From positions 1 to 17,152 of the forward strand of contig JAFKKW010000199.1 of the NCBI GenBank assembly GCA_017304275.1: DNA of 17,152 bases, written 5' to 3'. A model generated the notes under the pieces. That model was not told the DNA's origin. It worked only from the letters and a program-made list of their open reading frames with translations, and did no database searches. The position numbers and the translations under genes are program-made. This document shows positions 6,949 through 13,502 of this stretch, one piece after another (position 1 is the first letter of the stretch; every line of letters begins with the position of its first letter). The DNA comes from Hyphomicrobiales bacterium (GTDB lineage Bacteria > Pseudomonadota > Alphaproteobacteria > Rhizobiales > Hyphomicrobiaceae).

Positions 6949-8202
6949 TCACTCGTGCAAAGTCGCGAGATAGGCGGCCATCACCCGCGCCTCGGCAGGC
7001 GTCGCGCCGACGTTCGGCATCGCGTTGCCGGGGGAGACCGCTTGCGGATCACGCAGCCATCGCTCCATACTTTCGGGGGTATTACGGACCATGCCCGCGA
7101 TGTAGGTGCGGTCGGCCATCCCGCCGAGCGGCGGGCCGATGCGACCATCGGCGCCCGTTACTCCCGGAATCTCATGGCAAGCCCCACAGCCCAACCGCGT
7201 CATGAGCCGCTTGGCCTGCGCATGGGGCTCCTCTGCGCGCGGCGCGGTCTCTGAGCAGGCGGAAAGCGCCAAGGGCAACAGCAGGGCCAGAGCGATCACG
7301 GGGAGCGCGCCGGACGTTACCGGGCGCTGGTGCCGGCGGTCGGCCAGGAGCCTGACAAACAGCCAGGCGATCGGCACGAGGTAGAGCAGCCCCACGGGCA
7401 CCCACATGATGAGACCGGCGAGTTGCTGATCCTCCAACAAAGTGAGCCCCCAGTGCGCGACGCCCGGGGCGTGGACCGGGTAGAGCGGCGCCGGCGCAAG
7501 AAGCATCAGGGCACCGGGAAAACCGCTGACGAGCGAGGTGCCCGCGACGAACAGCGTCGTAGCGGCTAGCCCCATGCGCCTGCGTCCCGAGGGCTCGATG
7601 ACGAGGCTCCAGAACATCAGCGCCGCGGCGAACAGCGTCGTGTGCTCCAGGGCGTGGGCCCAGTCGTTGCGCAGCGCCCACGCGTAAGGTCTTGGCAGGT
7701 GCCAGAACACGAACGCGCTCGAAAATAACACCCCGACGACGACGGGATGCATGAGACCGGTGATCAGTCTGGCGAGGCCGCCATCATGCCACGCCGCGCC
7801 GAGCATCTTGCGCACGCCGCGCGGGAAGCCCCACAGCATGACGAGCACCGGGCGGCTCCAAACAAGCAGCGGCGGCACCACAAGCGCCAGTACGAGATGC
7901 TGCACCATATGCAGCGAGAACAGCGCATCGGCATAGGTGTCCAGCGGCGACAGCAGAATCAGGACGAGCACGCCCATGCCGGCTGCGTAGGCCAGTGACT
8001 GCCCCCGGGTGACGACGCGTACGCCGATCTGAGCGCGGATGCGCGCGAGGCCAGCGGCGTAAAGCAACGTCGTTCCAGCAATGAGCGCCCCGAGGACGAA
8101 CGGCGCGGAGGAGGATGCGGCGGCGCCAGCGAGAGCGACCGCATGGGCAAGCGCCGCGGTGTGGGAAAGGATGAGAGCGAGAATGGCGATCGTCAGGCGC
8201 AT
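6949..8202 (-). CDS. ctaG: CtaG-type cytochrome oxidase copper-assembly protein fused to a cytochrome c domain
   Basis: 417 residues from the ATG at 8202; the 102 residues open upstream of it are an overlap shadow. Residues 1-20 look like a signal or first membrane helix. Residues 35-290 hold a run of membrane helices with conserved histidines (LHMVQHLVLALVVPPLL at 98-113, VFWHLPRPYAW at 165-175, EHTTLFAAALMFW at 186-198), typical of caa3-type CtaG, which helps load copper into the oxidase. After a last helix (297-316) comes a monohaem cytochrome c: CGACH at 339-343 with Met395 as probable second ligand. That helix ends in LSAC (Cys316), a perfect lipobox, as if a lipoprotein cytochrome gene had been joined to CtaG. 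It is the last gene of the operon, and its ATG overlaps the previous stop by 10 nt (translational coupling). Confidence 0.88.
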   Translation of the reverse strand: MRLTIAILALILSHTAALAHAVALAGAAASSSAPFVLGALIAGTTLLYAAGLARIRAQIGVRVVTRGQSLAYAAGMGVLVLILLSPLDTYADALFSLHMVQHLVLALVVPPLLVWSRPVLVMLWGFPRGVRKMLGAAWHDGGLARLITGLMHPVVVGVLFSSAFVFWHLPRPYAWALRNDWAHALEHTTLFAAALMFWSLVIEPSGRRRMGLAATTLFVAGTSLVSGFPGALMLLAPAPLYPVHAPGVAHWGLTLLEDQQLAGLIMWVPVGLLYLVPIAWLFVRLLADRRHQRPVTSGALPVIALALLLPLALSACSETAPRAEEPHAQAKRLMTRLGCGACHEIPGVTGADGRIGPPLGGMADRTYIAGMVRNTPESMERWLRDPQAVSPGNAMPNVGATPAEARVMAAYLATLHE

Positions 8203-8612
8203 GACAACCCCATGAATGGTCCGGCCAGATCGAAGGCGATGGCGATCAGGAAGAGGCCACTCGCGAGCAGCCCGCAAACGGCGAGAAAGCGCGTGCGGCC
8301 CTCCCCCGCTTCGACCAGCACCTGCACGCCGCCCTCTTTCTCCGTCCGCGTGCGGCGAAATAGCTCGTAGGAAACGGCCGCGGCTCCGGTCGCAATCGTG
8401 ATCGCCACAACATCGACGAGCACCACCGCGCTCCACGCCGAGAGCGCAGCGTGGGACGCACACGCCCGGTCGGCCATCCCGTAGTTGACGAGCAGATGCA
8501 GGAGCCACGCCCCCGGTGCGCCACCCAACGCATAGGCGAGCGCCACTGCGCTTGCCCGCTCGCGGTGCGGCGCCGGGTGGGCTGAGATGGCGATGTCGGC
8601 CTGGCGTGTCAT
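8193..8612 (-). CDS. Three-helix membrane protein of oxidase operon (coxP position, unknown function)
   Basis: 139 residues from the ATG at 8612, four bases after the subunit III stop; the residues open upstream of this ATG overlap subunit III and are not credible. Three hydrophobic segments are clear: about 20-45 (containing GGAPGAWLLHLLVNYGMA), 60-84 and 108-131, with a basic loop (ELFRRTRTEKEGG) after the second. It is too short for a subunit III and lacks recognisable haem or copper motifs. Position after subunit III and before CtaG suggests a small structural or assembly subunit of the oxidase, equivalent in place to coxP of rhizobial coxMNOP operons; sequence equivalence is not shown. 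The stop overlaps the CtaG start codon. Confidence 0.75.
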   Translation of the reverse strand: MTRQADIAISAHPAPHRERASAVALAYALGGAPGAWLLHLLVNYGMADRACASHAALSAWSAVVLVDVVAITIATGAAAVSYELFRRTRTEKEGGVQVLVEAGEGRTRFLAVCGLLASGLFLIAIAFDLAGPFMGLSCA

Positions 8613-8616
8613 CGGC

Positions 8617-9219
8617 TCATACCAGACGAGGCGAGAGGTAGAAGGTGAAGAAGACTGCCAGCCAGACCACGTCGACGAAATGCCAATAGATGGCGCCGAT
8701 CGCGATCGGCGCATTGCGGCGGCTGTCGAAGAGACCGAGCCGCGTCCAGAGCGCGAGCGCGGCGAGCATCAGAAGCCCGGCGGCGACATGAGCCATGTGG
8801 AAACCGGTGATCGTGAAATAGAGCGATCCATAGGAGCTCGTCGCGATACCGAACGTCTTGTCATGCCACTCGGTCAACTGGACCGCGACGAAAACGATTC
8901 CGAGCCCGATCGTCCCGAGCAGGGCGAGCCAGGCGTGCCTCGTCGCACCCGCACGGATACGTCGCTCGCCCCAAGCGACGATGAAGCTGCTCGCCACCAG
9001 CACTGCGGTATTCGGCAGCGCGAGCGTGAGAGAGGGTGGCCCCTCCGGCAGCCACGCCGCGTGCGGCTGTAGGGCGAGATAGGCGTAACTGAACAGAAGG
9101 TAGACGAAGACCGCGCCTTCGGTCGCGATGACGCACAGCATGCCCCACCAGCCCAAGGCGCGATGTCCCATGGGACCGATCGGAAGATCCGCGGCGGGTG
9201 CGATGACGGTGTCAGCCAT
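8617..9219 (-). CDS. ctaE: Cytochrome c oxidase subunit III (short, five-helix type)
   Basis: 200 residues with five membrane helices, matching the short subunit III found in caa3-like oxidases that lack the first two helices of the mitochondrial form. Family marks are LGWWGMLCVIATEGAVFVYL at about 22-41, SSFIVAWGERRIRAG, the long central helix pair ending YFTITGFHMAHVAAGLL, and the C-terminal IYWHFVDVVWLAVFFTFYL. Subunit III binds lipid and stabilises subunit I during turnover; it has no redox centre. Its ATG lies inside the last codons of subunit I (8-nt overlap), preceded by GGAGG six bases upstream, so the two are translationally coupled. Confidence 0.93.
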   Translation of the reverse strand: MADTVIAPAADLPIGPMGHRALGWWGMLCVIATEGAVFVYLLFSYAYLALQPHAAWLPEGPPSLTLALPNTAVLVASSFIVAWGERRIRAGATRHAWLALLGTIGLGIVFVAVQLTEWHDKTFGIATSSYGSLYFTITGFHMAHVAAGLLMLAALALWTRLGLFDSRRNAPIAIGAIYWHFVDVVWLAVFFTFYLSPRLV

Positions 9220-11161
9220 GGGATACCTCCGCCACCTGGGCCAGGCTCCGCCGCGGCCACAGCCACGCGAAGACGATCAGCAGCCCAGCCGCGGCCGCTG
9301 TCGCAGCGCTCCACCACGCGCTTGCGAGCAACCCGACGAAGATCGCCGTCAGCGCTAGGGCCAGCAGCAGTGGCGCCAGGCTATCCTCGGGCATCTTGAG
9401 CACCAGGTCCGGATCGGCATCCACCGGCGTCGTCGCCAGCGTCTCGCGCCCCTCGTCGAGCGCCGGGCCCGTCCGGATGACGGAGCGATGCTCGGTCTCG
9501 TCGAGCTCCTGTTCCCAAAGCGGATGGCGGCTTGCGACCGTCGGTATCACAACGAAATTATAAGGCGGCGGAGGGGAAGAAACGGACCATTCGAGGGTTG
9601 GCGCGTTCCAGGGGTTGGAGCCTGCAGGCATCCCCCTCCTGAGGCTTCGCAGGATATTCACGAAAAAGACGCCGATGCCGATGGCGAGGATGAACGCGCC
9701 GACGGTCGAGACGAGGTTCAGCGTCTCCCAGCCGAAATGCGGGCCGTACGTGTAGATTCGCCGTGGCATGCCGTAGAGGCCCGTGAGGTGCATCGGCAGG
9801 AAGGCGATATTGAAACCCGCGAAGATCAGCCAGAAGGCGTACCGGCCAAGCCGCTCGTCCAGCAGGCGTCCGGTCATCTTGGGAAACCAGAACGTGAGGC
9901 CGCCCAGCACCGGAAAAACGTTGATGCCGATCAGCACGTAGTGGATGTGGGCGACGATGAAGTAGGTGTCGGTGAGCTGCCAGTCGACAGGGACCGACGC
10001 GGTCATGAAGCCCGATACGCCGCCGATGACGAACATGACGATGAAGCTTGCGAAATAGAGGAAGGGCACCGTGAGGCGCGGGCGTCCGATGGCGATGGTG
10101 GCGATCCAGGCGAACACGGCAACGGCGCTCGGGATGACGATGACGAACGAGGCCGCGCTAAAGAACGACATGCCGAGCATCGGCAGTCCCGTGGCGAACA
10201 TGTGATGCACCCACACGCCGAAGCCCAGCACCATGGTCAGCACCGTTGCCAGTGCGACGATCGTATAGCCCACCAGCGGACGGCTGCAGAACACCGGCAA
10301 CGCGTCGGAGACCATGCCCATCGCCGGCAGCACGATGGCATAGACCCAGGGATGCCCGAACATCCAGAACAGGTGCTGCCACAACAGCGGATGTCCGCCC
10401 GCCGGAACATCGTAGAAGTGCGTTCCGAAGCGCCGGTCGAGCCACAGGAGAAAGAACGCGAGACTGACCGCGGGCACCGCGAGCAGGTTACCGGCCGAAG
10501 CGGTCAACGTGCTCCAGATCAGGATCGGCACGCGGTTGAGCGACATGCCGGGCGCGCGTGTGCGCAGGAATGTGACGATGAAGTTGATGGCACCGACGGT
10601 GGTCGAGATGCCGAGCAGGATCAGGGCCATCGCGTAGAGGTCGATACCCGGTCCCGGACTGAACGCCCTGGAAGCAGCGGGGACGTAGTCGAACCAGCCG
10701 GTGTTCGGCGCAATCCCGACGGCAAAGCCGGCGTAGAGCATCAGCCCCGAGAACAGGTAGATCCAATACGAGAGCGCATTGAGGCGCGGAAACGCCATGT
10801 CGCGCGAGCCGAGCAGCAACGGCCACAGATAGTTGCTGAACCCCGACAGGACCGGCGAGGCGTACCAGAAGATCAGCGACGCCCCATGCATCGTAAAGAG
10901 CATGTTGTACTGCTCAGGCGTGAGCAGATGCTGGTCCGGCCCGGCGAGCTGCACACGCATGACGAGTGCTTCGATGCCGCCCGCGATCAGGAACAGCATG
11001 GCCGTCACGATGTAACGCTTGCCGATCTCCTTGTGGTCCACCGTCGAGAGCCAGCCGACGATACCCGGCGCCGTGGCCCACAGCCGCTCGAGCCTGGTTG
11101 CAAGCCGCCCTTCGTCGGCTTCGGTCAGGACGGCGAGGCGGCTGTCGGCGGGAACGGCCAT
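9212..11161 (-). CDS. ctaD: Haem-copper cytochrome c oxidase subunit I, divergent proton-channel residues
   Basis: 649 residues: a 12-helix catalytic core (about 45-505), a linker, and two extra C-terminal helices (about 595-635). It reduces O2 at the haem a3-CuB site in the inner membrane. Seen ligands: His92 (MHGAS) and His407 for low-spin haem; His405 for the active-site haem; His270, His319, His320 for CuB; Tyr274 (HPWVY) for the His-Tyr cross-link; Arg467-Arg468 for haem propionates. The D-channel entrance is kept (Asn110, Asp121, Asn128). Two key residues are changed: the Glu of GHPEVY is Trp272, and the K-channel Lys of PTGIK is Ala348 (PSAVA). It starts 10 bp after the subunit II stop, with TAGGAG as ribosome site. 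Electron donors are likely the operon's own cytochromes. The layout recalls coxN of rhizobial coxMNOP. A NO reductase is less likely because the active-site Tyr is retained. Confidence 0.94.
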   Translation of the reverse strand: MAVPADSRLAVLTEADEGRLATRLERLWATAPGIVGWLSTVDHKEIGKRYIVTAMLFLIAGGIEALVMRVQLAGPDQHLLTPEQYNMLFTMHGASLIFWYASPVLSGFSNYLWPLLLGSRDMAFPRLNALSYWIYLFSGLMLYAGFAVGIAPNTGWFDYVPAASRAFSPGPGIDLYAMALILLGISTTVGAINFIVTFLRTRAPGMSLNRVPILIWSTLTASAGNLLAVPAVSLAFFLLWLDRRFGTHFYDVPAGGHPLLWQHLFWMFGHPWVYAIVLPAMGMVSDALPVFCSRPLVGYTIVALATVLTMVLGFGVWVHHMFATGLPMLGMSFFSAASFVIVIPSAVAVFAWIATIAIGRPRLTVPFLYFASFIVMFVIGGVSGFMTASVPVDWQLTDTYFIVAHIHYVLIGINVFPVLGGLTFWFPKMTGRLLDERLGRYAFWLIFAGFNIAFLPMHLTGLYGMPRRIYTYGPHFGWETLNLVSTVGAFILAIGIGVFFVNILRSLRRGMPAGSNPWNAPTLEWSVSSPPPPYNFVVIPTVASRHPLWEQELDETEHRSVIRTGPALDEGRETLATTPVDADPDLVLKMPEDSLAPLLLALALTAIFVGLLASAWWSAATAAAAGLLIVFAWLWPRRSLAQVAEVSHG

Positions 11162-11171
11162 GCGGTGGCTC

Positions 11172-12188
11172 CTAGTTCAACGTCGCGAGATAGGCGCGCA
11201 CCTGCTCGAGCTCGGAGCCGGTGAGGGGGACAACCGGCATCCGGGTGCCCGGCTTCAAATGTTGCGGATCGGCAATCCAGGCCGAGAGGTGCCCAGGAGT
11301 ATTGGGAACAGTGCCGGCAGCGAGTGTCGCACGCGTCGCGAGATGAGAGAGATCGGGTCCGAAGACACCCCCCGCGGTCGTGCCGCGCACGGCATGACAA
11401 GCTGCGCAACGACGCCCGAACGTCTCCTGCCCGGCCGCCGCGATCCGTTCCGCTGGCACCGCCGCCGGCGCAAGCTGGTCTGCGAGCCAGGCCTCGAACC
11501 TGTCGCGCGGCTCGGCGACGATCCGAAACCCCATGTGCGCGTGCTGCGCGCCGCAGAACTCGGCACACTGTCCGAGAAAGGTACCCGGCGCGTGCGCCTC
11601 GATCCACGTCGTGTTGACTTGGCCCGGCACGGTATCGGTCTTGCCTGAGAGCGCCGGCACCCAGAACGAATGGATGACATCGCTGGAGCTGAGGTTGATC
11701 CGCACCGGCTCGCCGACCGGAATATGCACCTCGTTGGCGGTGACGAAGGTTTCAGCCGGCGTCTCGCCTTCGTAACGCACCTGCCACCACCACTGGTGCC
11801 CGCTGATGTCGAGGGTGAGTTTCGGCGCCGCCGGCGCTGCGCCGACCTCGGCGAGCACGACCATCGTCCAGACGACGCTGCCGAGCAGAACGACGACGGT
11901 GACGACGAGGCCAGCCGTAATGAGACGCAGGCCGTTGCCTTCACGAGTGATCCCGGCGGCTTCGGCAGGCCCTTCGCGCAGGACGCCCCATAGCACAAGC
12001 CCTGTCACGATAACGACGACGACGGTGGAGATGATCAGCATCGCCCAAGTCAGCGAGCGCACCGGATCCCCGCGCGACCCGTAAGACTCGAGATAGCTGA
12101 GCGGCGTGGCGGCGAAGCCCGGAGTCGGAGTTGCACAAAGAGTTGTGATGACGAAAGCAGCGGTCGCGCTTGTCGGCTGACACGTCAT
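11172..12188 (-). CDS. ctaC: Cytochrome c oxidase subunit II with fused C-terminal cytochrome c (coxM-like)
   Basis: 338 residues. A signal-like N-terminus (1-28), two membrane helices (about 45-70 and 88-113), then a periplasmic CuA cupredoxin domain (about 122-235) and a cytochrome c domain (about 245-338). CuA ligands are complete: His173 (VIHSFWVPAL), Cys208, Glu210, Cys212, His216 and Met219 in CAEFCGAQHAHM. The aromatic stretch GHQWWWQVRY (130-139) is where electrons enter. The haem motif is CAACH (261-265), with Met317 (TRMPVVPL) as probable second ligand. The fused haem lets electrons enter without a soluble cytochrome c, as in caa3 oxidases and in rhizobial CoxM. The ATG lies 7 bp after the stop of the lipoprotein cytochrome gene, with AGGAA as ribosome site overlapping that stop. 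Confidence 0.94.
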   Translation of the reverse strand: MTCQPTSATAAFVITTLCATPTPGFAATPLSYLESYGSRGDPVRSLTWAMLIISTVVVVIVTGLVLWGVLREGPAEAAGITREGNGLRLITAGLVVTVVVLLGSVVWTMVVLAEVGAAPAAPKLTLDISGHQWWWQVRYEGETPAETFVTANEVHIPVGEPVRINLSSSDVIHSFWVPALSGKTDTVPGQVNTTWIEAHAPGTFLGQCAEFCGAQHAHMGFRIVAEPRDRFEAWLADQLAPAAVPAERIAAAGQETFGRRCAACHAVRGTTAGGVFGPDLSHLATRATLAAGTVPNTPGHLSAWIADPQHLKPGTRMPVVPLTGSELEQVRAYLATLN

Positions 12189-12195
12189 GGCGTTC

Positions 12196-12684
12196 CTATT
12201 GCGTGGCGAACGGCGGCGGCGCGCCGGCCGAAAGCGTCTTGACGTAGGCGGCGATCTGCCAGATCTGCTCGTCGGGCAGGAAGCCGCGGAACGACGGCAT
12301 GCCGTTGGGCCGCCCCTCCCGGATGGTGGCCGCGATGTTGTCGATGCTCGAGCCGTAGATCCATTTGGTGTCCATCAAGGGTGGGCCCATCCCGCCACCG
12401 CCATGAAAGTGGCAGCCGACGCAGTTCATCGCCATGAAGAGCTGCTTACCGGCCTCGATTTGCTCGGGATCGCCTTCGATCCGCGCCCCTTCGGCAGATG
12501 CGGTCTGCAGTGGCACCTTGCCGCCGGGGGCCAACGGCACGAGCGCAACCTCGGAGTCGGATGAGGACGGAGCCGCCGTCTCGGACGAAGGCGTCTGTTT
12601 TTTCACCTGTCGATCCGACCCATCGCAGGCCGAGAGCGCGAACGCCATAAGACTGAAGAGAAGTGCAAGCCGATGTGTGCTCAT
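12196..12684 (-). CDS. Lipoprotein monohaem cytochrome c, probable electron acceptor of the dehydrogenase
   Basis: 162 residues. The N-terminus MSTHRLALLFSLMAFALSAC is a lipoprotein signal with lipobox LSAC and lipid Cys20. A polar Ser/Thr/Ala linker (21-70) follows, then a class I cytochrome c (about 73-155) with CVGCH (88-92), a Gly-rich loop (HGGGGMGPPL), Met129 as likely second haem ligand (NGMPSFRG), and the closing helix IWQIAAYVKTL. It is probably anchored to a membrane and faces the periplasm. Its place after xoxJ is where xoxG, the specific cytochrome of XoxF systems, normally lies; unlike soluble XoxG it is lipidated. It should pass electrons from the PQQ dehydrogenase to the haem of subunit II (inference). 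Its ATG overlaps the xoxJ stop in an ATGA arrangement. Confidence 0.88.
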   Translation of the reverse strand: MSTHRLALLFSLMAFALSACDGSDRQVKKQTPSSETAAPSSSDSEVALVPLAPGGKVPLQTASAEGARIEGDPEQIEAGKQLFMAMNCVGCHFHGGGGMGPPLMDTKWIYGSSIDNIAATIREGRPNGMPSFRGFLPDEQIWQIAAYVKTLSAGAPPPFATQ

Positions 12685-13502
12685 GGCTCAGGCCTCGCAA
12701 CGACCGATTGGGCCAGACTCAGGCGCGGCACGTCATAGGCGTCGAGGACCTCCGCGATCTCGGCGCGCCGGGCGGCGATCGCAGAGTCGATTTCCGCCGC
12801 AAGCGCCGCGTCGCCCTTCCGCACGCCCATCGCGATCGGGAATGCGAGGTGGGCGCCGGCATCGGGCGGCATCGGCGTGACGCGAAGGGCGGCGGATTCA
12901 CGCGATGCGAAATAACCCGCCACCGGCCCCCACACGAAGGCCACATCGACGTCGCCCTCCGCGACCGCCCGCATGATCGGCTCGAGCCGCGCCGCTCCCG
13001 ATCCGTCGCCATAGACCATGAAGCCCCTGACGTTGCCGGTGAGGCCGCGGTGCGCGAGCGCATCCATCGGCGGCGTGTTGGCCCCATCCTCGCCGACGAG
13101 TTGCACGCCGATGCGCGCATGAGCGAGCCTCCCATCGTCGAACGAGGCGATGGCCGAAGCCGACGCAGGCTGCACGACCGCATAGGTCGACACGTAGTAA
13201 GGTTTCGTCGTACGGAGGCGATGGATCCCCGCCGGCACGCCCGCCACAACGTCACAGGTGCCGGCATCGAGCGTCTTGCGTACGAACCCGCGCCACTGCG
13301 GCGTCCAGGTATAGGTCAGGGCGGCGCCGAGCTCTTTGGCGACAATTGCCACGATGCGGTTTTCGAAGCCCTGACCCGCCGCGTTGGAGAACGGCAGATT
13401 GTCGGGATCCGCACAAACCCGCAGCGCTCGCACCTCCCCCGCGCCGGGGAGCGCGACCGCGACCAGGATCGCCAGCACGGCTCTAGCCCAGGGTAAAGAC
13501 AT
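12681..13502 (-). CDS. xoxJ: XoxJ/MxaJ-like periplasmic binding protein
   Basis: 273 residues with a signal peptide (about 1-26, ending GEVRA) and a type II periplasmic-binding fold. The mature start LRVCADPDNLPFSNAAGQGF is the family's hallmark: quinoprotein dehydrogenase-associated solute-binding proteins such as MxaJ and XoxJ, with Cys30. Other family stretches are GTCDVVAGVPAG, TTKPYYVSTYAVV and DVDVAFVWGPVAGYFA. XoxJ is encoded beside XoxF in most operons and is thought to help mature or activate the dehydrogenase; a ligand has not been established to my knowledge. The gene begins inside the last 20 nt of xoxF, with GGGAGGG about 8 nt before the ATG, and ends overlapping the cytochrome start. 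Confidence 0.92.
   Translation of the reverse strand: MSLPWARAVLAILVAVALPGAGEVRALRVCADPDNLPFSNAAGQGFENRIVAIVAKELGAALTYTWTPQWRGFVRKTLDAGTCDVVAGVPAGIHRLRTTKPYYVSTYAVVQPASASAIASFDDGRLAHARIGVQLVGEDGANTPPMDALAHRGLTGNVRGFMVYGDGSGAARLEPIMRAVAEGDVDVAFVWGPVAGYFASRESAALRVTPMPPDAGAHLAFPIAMGVRKGDAALAAEIDSAIAARRAEIAEVLDAYDVPRLSLAQSVVARPEP

Noticed and set aside
8203..8508. N-terminal extension of 102 residues on the CtaG-cytochrome protein
   Set aside because: Arg/Gly-rich shadow of the three-helix protein gene; the ATG at 8202 starts a proper signal-like helix.
9212..11161. Subunit I as a nitric oxide reductase
   Set aside because: Proton-channel residues are lost, but the cross-link Tyr274 and CuA subunit II are retained, which favours an O2 reductase.
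9488..11224. Plus-strand open frame of 578 codons
   Set aside because: Antisense shadow of oxidase subunit I; product rich in Arg, His, Glu and Asp without hydrophobic core.
12663..13496. Plus-strand frame opposite xoxJ
   Set aside because: Arg/His-rich antisense shadow; xoxJ has signal peptide and family hallmark.
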